Of a stretch of DNA of 49,952 nt, positions 43,672 to 49,952 are shown in pieces. Both the position numbers and the translations under genes were made by a program. Below the pieces are notes generated by a model. It saw only the letters and a list, made by a program, of their open reading frames with translations, was not told the origin of the DNA and did not search any database. Position 1 is the stretch's first letter. The number at the start of each line of letters is the position of its first letter. The DNA is from Beijerinckiaceae bacterium (lineage in GTDB: Bacteria; Pseudomonadota; Alphaproteobacteria; Rhizobiales; Beijerinckiaceae). The stretch covers positions 1 through 49,952 of the forward strand of contig CANGFT010000028.1 of assembly GCA_947453205.1 (NCBI GenBank), in the 5' to 3' direction.

Positions 43672-44453
43672 ACCGCACCCGCCTCCTGCTGCTTCAGATC
43701 GGCCTCGGCTTCGGCATGCTGCTGTTCTGGCACATCGTCACCACCTATCCGTTGCTGGGCGATGTGAAGACGATCCAGTTCTTCTTTTCCAACCCGGTGG
43801 ACGTGGCCGCGCGCATCTGGAAGCTCTTCCACACCGGCGTCATCTGGCGGCATCTGGGCATCACGCTCGCCGAGACCCTGCTGGCTTTCGTGATCGGCTC
43901 GGGGGCGGGCATCGTCATCGGCTTCTGGTTCGCGCGCCAGCCGCGCGTGGCGGCGGTCTGCGACCCCTATGTGAAGATGGCCAACGCCCTGCCGCGCGTG
44001 GTGCTGGCGCCGATCTTCATGCTGTGGTTCGGCCTTGGCATCTGGTCCAAGGTGGCCCTGGGCTTCACGCTGGTGTTCTTCATCGTCTTCTTCAACGTCT
44101 ATCAGGGCGTGAAGGAGGTGAGCCCTGTGGTGCTCGCCAACGCCCGGATGCTCGGCATGAACGAGCGCCAGTTGCTGCGCCATGTCTACTGGCCCTCGGC
44201 CCTGTCCTGGATGTTCTCCTCGCTCCATACCTCCGTCGGCTTTGCGCTGGTCGGGGCTGTGGTGGGAGAATATCTGGGCTCCGCGGCCGGGCTTGGCTAT
44301 CTCATTCATGAGGCGGAAGGCACCTTCGACGTCACCGGCGTCTATGCGGGCATGGTCGTGCTTTCGCTTTTCGTGATCCTGATCGATTATGGCGTGACGC
44401 TCGTGGAGGGCCGCTTGCTCGCCTGGCGCCCGCCCGCGCCGGAAACAACCTGA
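43668..44453 (+). CDS. NitT/TauT-type ABC transporter permease
   Basis: A 261-aa inner-membrane protein with about six transmembrane helices and the EAA-like loop ANARMLGMNERQLLRHVYWPSAL that docks to the ATPase. It overlaps the ATPase gene by 4 nt and is followed by the receptor after 19 nt, giving a complete three-gene importer. Confidence 0.92.
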   Translation: MNRTRLLLLQIGLGFGMLLFWHIVTTYPLLGDVKTIQFFFSNPVDVAARIWKLFHTGVIWRHLGITLAETLLAFVIGSGAGIVIGFWFARQPRVAAVCDPYVKMANALPRVVLAPIFMLWFGLGIWSKVALGFTLVFFIVFFNVYQGVKEVSPVVLANARMLGMNERQLLRHVYWPSALSWMFSSLHTSVGFALVGAVVGEYLGSAAGLGYLIHEAEGTFDVTGVYAGMVVLSLFVILIDYGVTLVEGRLLAWRPPAPETT

Positions 44454-44472
44454 CAACCCAAGGGAGAGACCC

Positions 44473-45486
44473 ATGTCGATGCTAAGGCTCATCGCCGCCG
44501 CCTGCCTCACCATCGCCGCCAGCGCCTCGGCCTTCGCGCAGGCGCCCGAAAAGCCGAAGCTGACGCTCGGCGTCGGCGGCAAGGCCTTGCTCTACTATCT
44601 GCCGTTGACCATCGCCGAGCGGAAAGGCTTTTTCAGAGAGCAGGGGCTTGATGTCGAGATCCAGGATTTCTCCGGCGGCGCGCGCAGCTTGCAGGCGCTT
44701 GTGGGCGGCTCCGTGGATGTGGTGACGGGCGCCTATGAACATACGATCCGCATGCAGGCCAAGGGGCAGGACATCCGCGCCGTCATCGAGCTGGGGCGCT
44801 TTCCCGCCATCGCGGTGGCCGTGAAGAAGGATCGGAAATGGAATAGCCCGGCTGACTTCAAGGGCATGAAGATCGGCGTCACGGCGCCGGGCTCCTCGAC
44901 CAACATGCTCATGAATTTCGTCATGGCGCGCGCGGGCCTTTCGCCCTCCGACGCCTCCTATATCGGCATCGGCTCCGCCCAGTCGGCGCTGGCGGCCATG
45001 CAGAAGGGCGAGATCGACGCCGTGTCGCATCTGGAGCCCGTGCTGTCCTTCCTCGAGCGCGCTGGCGAGGTGCGCGTCGTCATCGACACCCGCACCGAGG
45101 AGGGCACGCGCGCTCTCTTCGGCGGCTCCAATCCCGCCGCCGTGCTCTATGCCAAGAAGAGCTTCATCGACCAGAATCCCAACACGATGCAGGCCCTCAC
45201 CAATGTCTTCTACAAGACCCTGCAATGGCTGAAGACCGCGACGCCCGAGGACATCGCCGCCACCGTGCCGCCGGAATATCTGCTCGGCGACAAGGAGCTC
45301 TACATGCTCTCGGCGAAGAACTCGAAACCGTCCTATTCGCTGACCGGCGTGCTTGATCCTTCGGGCATGAAATCGACGAGCGACATGCTGACGAAGTTCG
45401 ATCCCGAATTGCAGGGCGCGAATGTGGATCTTGCAAAGACCTTCGACGACCGCTTCGTGAACAAGGCGGCGGAGCTGGTGAAGTAG
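44473..45486 (+). CDS. NitT/TauT-type ABC transporter substrate-binding protein
   Basis: A 337-aa receptor with signal peptide to about SAFAQAPE, then LTIAERKGFFREQGLDVEIQDF and the usual two-lobed fold. AAGGGAGAG before ATG 44473. It is the only binding protein here with its own permease and ATPase. Family A repeat DNA starts 9 nt after its stop. Confidence 0.92.
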   Translation: MSMLRLIAAACLTIAASASAFAQAPEKPKLTLGVGGKALLYYLPLTIAERKGFFREQGLDVEIQDFSGGARSLQALVGGSVDVVTGAYEHTIRMQAKGQDIRAVIELGRFPAIAVAVKKDRKWNSPADFKGMKIGVTAPGSSTNMLMNFVMARAGLSPSDASYIGIGSAQSALAAMQKGEIDAVSHLEPVLSFLERAGEVRVVIDTRTEEGTRALFGGSNPAAVLYAKKSFIDQNPNTMQALTNVFYKTLQWLKTATPEDIAATVPPEYLLGDKELYMLSAKNSKPSYSLTGVLDPSGMKSTSDMLTKFDPELQGANVDLAKTFDDRFVNKAAELVK

Positions 45487-45494
45487 GTTTTTGG

Positions 45495-45651
45495 GCGCTC
45501 GCGATCAGCGCCTCACGACCCCCACCCCTTACCCCTCCCCAAAAGGGGAAGGGGAGTTGCTGGCGCCACGCCTCATAACCCTCCCCCCTGTGGGGAGGGT
45601 CGGCCGCGCCAGCGGACGGGGTGGGGGTCTGTGGATGCTGATCGCGAGCGC
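45495..45651. repeat. MITE-like intergenic repeat element, family A copy 2
   Basis: A 157-bp element bounded by perfect 15-bp terminal inverted repeats GCGCTCGCGATCAGC (45495-45509) and its complement (45637-45651). Inside are two hairpin units, pointing apart: 45512-45556 (TCACGACCCCCACCCC...CTCCCC..GGGGAAGGGG) and 45579-45630 (ACCCTCCCCCC..GGGGAGGGTCGGCCGCG..ACGGGGTGGGGG). Both units also occur, in the opposite arrangement, at 13520-13727. There is no transposase. It lies between the transporter receptor and the phzF-like gene. Confidence 0.78.
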
Positions 45652-45669
45652 TTTCAACGGAGAGCGATC

Positions 45670-46578
45670 TTGCGCCGCACATTTCATACGCTCGATGTTT
45701 TCACCGACACGCCTTTTTCAGGCAATCCGCTCGCCGTGGTGCTGGACTGCGAGGGCCTCAGCGATGCGCGGATGCAGGCCATCGCGCGGGAGTTCAACCT
45801 GTCGGAGACCGTGTTCGTCTTTGATCCGCATGACCCCGTCAACACCGCGCGTCTTCGCATCTTCACCCCGACGCAGGAACTGCCCTTCGCAGGCCATCCC
45901 ACCATCGGCGCGGCGGTGCTGATCGGCGAGCTGCGGGCGCCTGAGATGTTGGGAGGGCAGGGGCTCGGGATCGCTCTGGAGGAAAGGGTCGGCGTCGTCT
46001 CCTGCACGGTGCGGCGCAGGCAGGGCGCAGCGACGCAGGCGGGCTTTGCTCTGCCCCGCCTGCCGGAGCAGGTCGGCGATGCGCCCCATGAGGGCGTGCT
46101 GGCCGCCGCGCTGGGGCTTGAGGCAGGCGACATCGGCTTTGACGCCCACAGGCCCGGCGTCTGGAGCGCGGGCAATCCCTTCACCTTCGTCCCCGTCGCC
46201 TCGCTTGAGGCCATGGGGCGCGCGCGGCCTGATCCTGCGCGCTTCGCCTCGACCCTCGCAGGCCCCCGCCCGGCTGCCTTTCTCTACACGAAGGAGACGG
46301 TGCGGGAGGGCAGCCATATTCATGCGCGCATGTTCGCGCCGGGGCTGGGCATGACGGAAGACCCCGCCACCGGATCGGCCGCCGCCGCCTTCGCGGGCGT
46401 GGCGGCGCTGTTCGAGGCGCCGGAGGACGGGGATCATCTGCTGGTGATCGAGCAGGGTTTCGAGATGGGGCGGCCAAGCATCATACACCTGCGCCTTCAG
46501 ATCGAGGGCGGCGCGCTGGTCGGCGCCTCTGTGGGAGGCGCCGCAGTGCGGGTGAGCCAGGGCGTGATCGAGGCCTAG
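45670..46578 (+). CDS. PhzF-family isomerase/epimerase
   Basis: A 302-aa PhzF/diaminopimelate-epimerase-fold protein. It has TLDVFTDTPFSGNPLAVVLD, the catalytic Glu in NLSETVFV, RIFTPTQELPFAGHPTIGAA and MTEDPATGSAAAA. The start is TTG at 45670, chosen because GGAGAG (45659-45664) lies 5 nt before it; the in-frame GTG at 45631 falls in the repeat element. The reaction is unknown in most members; phenazine synthesis is not implied. Confidence 0.88.
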   Translation: MRRTFHTLDVFTDTPFSGNPLAVVLDCEGLSDARMQAIAREFNLSETVFVFDPHDPVNTARLRIFTPTQELPFAGHPTIGAAVLIGELRAPEMLGGQGLGIALEERVGVVSCTVRRRQGAATQAGFALPRLPEQVGDAPHEGVLAAALGLEAGDIGFDAHRPGVWSAGNPFTFVPVASLEAMGRARPDPARFASTLAGPRPAAFLYTKETVREGSHIHARMFAPGLGMTEDPATGSAAAAFAGVAALFEAPEDGDHLLVIEQGFEMGRPSIIHLRLQIEGGALVGASVGGAAVRVSQGVIEA

Positions 46579-46910
46579 CCGGGATAGCCGTGGCGACGCT
46601 TGGACGCCGTGACCATGGCGCTCGCCTCCGCGTCGCGGCCTGCCTGACAGGCGCTGGCGGCGGCGGCGATCTCGCGCTGGATCTCGTTATAGACCGACTG
46701 GCTCACATGGCCCATGTTGAGGTCGTTCTGCTGGATCGCCTGCCAGCGCGCCACATCGCCCGCACAGCCTCGCCCTTCCGGCAGCTTGAAGTCGGGCGGC
46801 GTGATGTTGGTGGAGGCGGGCTGCGGCGCGCTCGCCACAGGCGCGACGGGCGCGCTGGCGTTGCAGCCAGCGAGCGTCAGGGCGAGGAGGAGCGGGGCCA
46901 GAGCCTTCAT
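46575..46910 (-). CDS. Small predicted lipoprotein
   Basis: A 111-aa protein with a lipobox LTLAGC at 11-16, so Cys16 should be lipidated after export. A Pro/Ala/Ser spacer precedes a small domain with two more cysteines (GRGCAGD and ASACQAG) that could form a disulfide. It begins 9 nt after serA ends and overlaps the convergent phzF-like stop by 4 nt. No named family recognised. Confidence 0.75.
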   Translation of the reverse strand: MKALAPLLLALTLAGCNASAPVAPVASAPQPASTNITPPDFKLPEGRGCAGDVARWQAIQQNDLNMGHVSQSVYNEIQREIAAAASACQAGRDAEASAMVTASKRRHGYPG

Positions 46911-46919
46911 GTCGGCGTC

Positions 46920-48164
46920 TCAGCGGTCATAGAGCAGGCGCGCGCGCACCGTGCCCTGAATGGCCCGCAGCTCGTCGAGGATCAGAGGCGCCTCGGCATG
47001 GTCGCCTTCCGCGTCGATCACGACATAGCCGAGATCGCCGAAGGTCTGCAGATATTGCGAGGCGATGTTGTGGCCGCGCTTCGAGAAGGCCTGGTTGAGG
47101 GCGTTCAGCATGCCCGGCACGTTGCGATGCACATGGATGTAGCGCGTGCCCGCAGGGCGGGGCGGCAACTGCACCTGAGGGAAGTTCACCGCGCCCAGCG
47201 TCGAGCCGATGTCGCTATATTCGATGAGCTTCTTGGCGACTTCCGCGCCGATGCGCTCCTGCGCCTCTTCGGTCGAGCCGCCGATATGGGGGGTCAGGAT
47301 CACATTGTCGATGCCCTGCAGCGGCGAGACGAAACGGTCCTTGTTGGAGGCGGGCTCCACCGGGAACACGTCGACCGCAGCGCCCGCCAGATGCCCGTCC
47401 TTCAGCGCGGCGGCGAGCGCGTCGAGATCGACCACCGTGCCGCGGCTGTTGTTGATGAAGAAGGAGCCCTTGCGCATCATGCGAAGCTGCGCCTCGCCGA
47501 TCATGTTCGCGGTCTGCGGCGTCTCCGGCACATGCATGCTCACGATGTCCGACTGCGCCAGCAATTCGTCGAGCGTGGCGACAGGCTCGGTGTTGCCGTG
47601 GCGCAGCTTGTCCGTGTGATCGTAGTAGATCACCCGCAGGCCCATGGCCTCGCCGAGGTTGGAGAGCTGCGAGCCGATGTTGCCGTAGCCCACGATGCCC
47701 AGCGTCTTGCCGCGCACTTCAAAGCTGCCGTCCGCCGATTTGTCCCAGCCGCCCTGATGGGCGTCGACCGAGCGCGGAATGATCCGGCGCAGCAGCATGA
47801 CGATCTCGCCGATGACGAGTTCGGCGACGCTGCGCGTGTTGGAATAGGGGGCGTTGAACACAGGCACGCCGCGCAGGCTTCCTGCATCGAGATCCACCTG
47901 ATTGGTGCCGACGCTGAAGCAGCCCACGGCGATCAGACGGTCGGCCTTGGCGAAGACCTCGTCGGTGAGCTGGGTGCGCGAGCGGATGCCCAGCACATGG
48001 ACGCCCTCCAGAGCCTCGCGCAGGGCCTCGCCATCCAGCGCCTTGGTCAGGCGCGTCAGGTTGGTGTAGCCAGCCGCGTGGAAGAGCGCCACGGCGCTGT
48101 CATTGATGTTCTCAAGCAGAAGGACTCTGATTTTGTCCTTCGGCATGGACAGGCGTTCGCTCAT
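46920..48164 (-). CDS. serA: D-3-phosphoglycerate dehydrogenase
   Basis: A 414-aa enzyme of the E. coli SerA length, with a C-terminal ACT domain (TRYIHVHRNVPGMLNALNQAF) for serine feedback. NAD-binding GIVGYGNIGSQ, catalytic Arg in NNSRGTVVD, Glu region and His in LTPHIGGSTEEAQ. First step of serine synthesis. GGAGGCGCC before ATG 48164. A start at MPKDKIRV seven codons in is an alternative. The lipoprotein gene follows closely. Confidence 0.96.
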   Translation of the reverse strand: MSERLSMPKDKIRVLLLENINDSAVALFHAAGYTNLTRLTKALDGEALREALEGVHVLGIRSRTQLTDEVFAKADRLIAVGCFSVGTNQVDLDAGSLRGVPVFNAPYSNTRSVAELVIGEIVMLLRRIIPRSVDAHQGGWDKSADGSFEVRGKTLGIVGYGNIGSQLSNLGEAMGLRVIYYDHTDKLRHGNTEPVATLDELLAQSDIVSMHVPETPQTANMIGEAQLRMMRKGSFFINNSRGTVVDLDALAAALKDGHLAGAAVDVFPVEPASNKDRFVSPLQGIDNVILTPHIGGSTEEAQERIGAEVAKKLIEYSDIGSTLGAVNFPQVQLPPRPAGTRYIHVHRNVPGMLNALNQAFSKRGHNIASQYLQTFGDLGYVVIDAEGDHAEAPLILDELRAIQGTVRARLLYDR

Positions 48165-48299
48165 GGCGCCTCCGGGGGCTTGGGGTTCGCTGGTCTTTTA
48201 CCCCAAGCAGCGGATTCCGCCAGTCCCCTTCGCGCGCCGCCCGCCCTTGCCAATCGAGGCGCTCTGTCCCAGTGTCGCAGCCGATCAGGAGGGTAATCC

Positions 48300-49280
48300 A
48301 TGAGCATCATCCGGCGTCGCGCGCTTGGCGCTTTGGTTCTGGGCGCGGTCCTTGCGGGCGCGCTCCCGGCGCAAGCCCAGACTTTCCCTGACCGTCCGGT
48401 CAAAATCATCGTTCCCCAGCCCCCCGGCGGCGGTTTCGACACCGTGGCGCGCATTGTGGCGGATCGCCTGCAGCCGTTGCTGGGTCAGGCGGTGATCGTC
48501 GAGAACAAGCCGGGCGCAGGCACGCTGGTGGGCACCGACCTCGCCTCCAAGGCCGCGCCTGACGGCTATACGCTGCTGCTGGGCGGCGTCTCGAACATGG
48601 CCTTCAACGTCGGCCTCTATCCCAAGCTCTCCTACGACCCCGTGCGCGACTTCACTCCCGTCGCCATGGTGGTGAGCTGGCCCTATATGCTCATCGCCCG
48701 CAAGGACTTGCCGCAGAACAGCTTCAAGGAGCTCATCGACTTCGTGCGGGCCAATCCCGGCAAGCTCAATTACGCCTCCGCAGGGCGCGGCACAGGCCAG
48801 CATCTGGCTTCGGCGGTGCTGGGGCATCTCGCCAGGCTCGACATGGTCCATGTGCCCTATAGCGGCGCCCAGCCCGCCTATCAGGATCTGCTGGGCGGGC
48901 GGATCGACCTTTTCTTCGACAATTCCTCCACCGCCCTGCCGCAGGTGAAGGGCGAGAAGGTGAAGGCTTTCGCCGTCTCGACCGCCAGGCGCTATGGCCC
49001 CACCCCGGAGTTGCCGAGCGTGAAGGAGACCGGCGTCGCGGATATGGACATGGACAGCTGGTTCGGCCTGTTCGCCCCGCGCGCCACGCCCCAGCCCGTG
49101 CTGGAGCGTCTGAGGGCCGAGATGGCCAAGGTGCGGGCTGATTCGAGCGTGGTCGAGGTCTTCGCCAAGTCCGGCGGCGCCATGTCCACCATGAGCCCCG
49201 CCGAGGCCGAGGCCTTCGCGCGCGCCGAGGCCGAGCATTGGGGCAAGCTGATCCGCGACGCCGGCGTGACGGCGGAATAA
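48300..49280 (+). CDS. Orphan TctC/Bug-type tricarboxylate receptor
   Basis: A 326-aa exported protein with signal peptide to PAQAQT, then the canonical Bug opening FPDRPVKIIVPQPPGGGFDTVAR, ENKPGAGTLVGTD, APDGYTLLLG and GGRIDLFFDN. This is a classical Bug protein and is more distant from the three tandem ones at 4-7 kb. AGGAGGG at 48288-48294 fixes ATG 48300. No TctA/TctB nearby. It ends before an intrinsic terminator. Confidence 0.92.
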   Translation: MSIIRRRALGALVLGAVLAGALPAQAQTFPDRPVKIIVPQPPGGGFDTVARIVADRLQPLLGQAVIVENKPGAGTLVGTDLASKAAPDGYTLLLGGVSNMAFNVGLYPKLSYDPVRDFTPVAMVVSWPYMLIARKDLPQNSFKELIDFVRANPGKLNYASAGRGTGQHLASAVLGHLARLDMVHVPYSGAQPAYQDLLGGRIDLFFDNSSTALPQVKGEKVKAFAVSTARRYGPTPELPSVKETGVADMDMDSWFGLFAPRATPQPVLERLRAEMAKVRADSSVVEVFAKSGGAMSTMSPAEAEAFARAEAEHWGKLIRDAGVTAE

Positions 49281-49301
49281 ACCTTTCCGTCACCATGGGG
49301 C

Positions 49302-49332
49302 AGGGCGGCGGCTTGTCAGGGCCGCCCTTTCT
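49302..49332 (+). terminator. Terminator after the TctC-type gene
   Basis: AGGGCGGC (49302-49309) pairs with GCCGCCCT (49321-49328), 11-nt loop, followed by TTTCT. The T tract is short. Confidence 0.6.
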
Positions 49333-49388
49333 CGGTTATTGTGGACAAGTCCCGGCAAGGGGCGATCAGTGATCGGGAAGAGGACGAC

Positions 49389-49502
49389 GTGGCGCGCTTG
49401 GCCACCCAGATGAACGGTTCGAACGCGGGCGTGAGCGCCTCGCGGACCGTTGCGCTGTCCTCGAAGCTTTCGGGTCTCCTGCTTCTTCTTAGCCGCCCCT
49501 GA
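49389..49502 (+). CDS. leuA leader peptide
   Basis: A 37-aa ORF beginning GTG at 49389 after GGGAAGAGGA (49375-49384); an in-frame ATG at 49410 is an alternative. Near the end come five consecutive leucine codons CTC-CTG-CTT-CTT-CTT (49476-49490), then SRP and TGA. This is the hallmark of leucine-sensing attenuation ahead of a leucine biosynthesis gene. Confidence 0.8.
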   Translation: MARLATQMNGSNAGVSASRTVALSSKLSGLLLLLSRP

Positions 49503-49566
49503 GGGCCGGCCGGGCTCATGCCTGGGCGCTCAGGGGATTGAAGGCGAAGACGACCAACCCGATTTT
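49496..49566 (+). promoter_or_regulatory. Possible leuA attenuation structures
   Basis: CCCCTGAG (49496-49503), overlapping the leader stop codon, is complementary to CTCAGGGG (49529-49536). GGGATTG (49534-49540) could alternatively pair, with one bulge, with CAACCC (49555-49560), followed by GATTTT. The first pairing excludes the second, as in attenuation, but the second stem is short and its T tract poor, so the mode of control remains open. Confidence 0.4.
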
Positions 49567-49603
49567 CCGCGCCGCAGAGCCGGGACGACTTTCAGGATCA
49601 GCC

Positions 49604-49952
49604 ATGACCAACCCATCCACATCAGGCAGCAACAGCAACCGAGTCATCATTTTCGACACGACCCTGCGCGACGGCGAGCAATCGCCCGGCGCCACCATGA
49701 CCTTCGAGGAGAAGCTGGAGGTCGCAGACCTCCTCGACGCCCTGGGCGTCGACGTGATCGAGGCGGGCTTCCCCATCGCCTCCGAGGGCGACTTCGAGGC
49801 GGTCTCGGCCATCGCCAAGCGCGTGAAGCGCGCGACCGTGGCGGGGCTCGCCCGCGCCGCCATCAAGGACATCGACCGCTGCGGCGAGGCGGTGCGCCAT
49901 GCGGTGCGCCCGCGCATCCACACCTTCATCTCCACCTCGCCCCTGCACATGA
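49604..49952 (+). CDS. leuA: 2-isopropylmalate synthase (C-terminus off the right edge)
   Basis: The first 116 codons of LeuA. It has [20 protein letters not shown] (divalent metal and substrate motif, about 13-32), [17 protein letters not shown] and the start of the next strand ([12 protein letters not shown]). It condenses acetyl-CoA with 2-oxoisovalerate, the first step to leucine. The start ATG 49604 follows AGGA. The frame remains open to the window end. Confidence 0.96.
   Translation, partial: MTNPSTSGSNSNRVIIFDTTLRDGEQSPGATMTFEEKLEVADLLDALGVDVIEAGFPIASEGDFEAVSAIAKRVKRATVAGLARAAIKDIDRCGEAVRHAVRPRIHTFISTSPLHM

Noticed and set aside
45495-45651. Insertion sequence
   Set aside because: Terminal inverted repeats exist, but 157 bp cannot encode a transposase; listed as a MITE-like repeat.

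Overview
The window is a high-GC stretch of an alphaproteobacterial chromosome, most likely Hyphomicrobiales (Rhizobiales). Grounds for this are two phasin genes, a RibB with a decayed RibA-like half, a cell-cycle-type PAS sensor kinase, DUF3618/holin-X stress membrane proteins, and a tRNA-His with U72/A73 beside a HisRS of the divergent alphaproteobacterial kind. No phage, plasmid or transposase gene was seen. The species cannot be named from sequence alone.

About 1-21.5 kb is a catabolic region. It holds two operons with the same order (alpha/beta hydrolase then luciferase-like flavin monooxygenase), an NAD(P)H:FMN reductase, a Rieske oxygenase divergent from an SDR-isochorismatase pair, an enoyl-CoA hydratase/isomerase, a CaiB-type CoA transferase, a two-domain extradiol-type VOC protein, a Tat-exported amidohydrolase and a MaiA-like glutathione transferase. 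An AraC regulator and several orphan periplasmic binding proteins (three tandem Bug/TctC-type, one NitT/TauT-type) lie among them. The enzyme set resembles the tools of pyrimidine (Rut) and nicotinate (Nic) ring opening, so a flavin-dependent N-heterocycle or amide pathway is a reasonable but unproven guess. Embedded in it (8.2-10.5 kb) is an unrelated four-gene operon of small glycine-zipper membrane proteins.

About 21.5-32.8 kb is mixed housekeeping: an orphan shortened HicB, a ModA-like protein without signal peptide, malate synthase G, a SPOR protein with a 38-aa membrane miniprotein behind it, another orphan NitT/TauT binding protein, tRNA-His, two phasins behind a dyad-rich promoter, and a 988-aa sensor kinase translationally coupled to a hydrolase.

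At 32.8-34.9 kb a lower-GC block carries a cytosine-C5 methyltransferase convergent with an unrecognised protein having a possible PD-(D/E)XK signature. It looks like an acquired restriction-modification module and is the best candidate for something undescribed.

From 35 kb to the end the region is mostly core metabolism: hisS, serB, miaA, the ilvBN-ilvC branched-chain genes, a complete NitT/TauT ABC transporter, a phzF-like gene, serA, another TctC-type protein and the start of leuA. The ilvB gene has a clear peptide-leader attenuator (Leu-Ile-Val-Val codons, competing hairpins), and leuA follows a leader ORF with five consecutive Leu codons. Two families of dispersed intergenic repeats occur, each twice in the window (13.5/45.5 kb and 17.6/36.5 kb).
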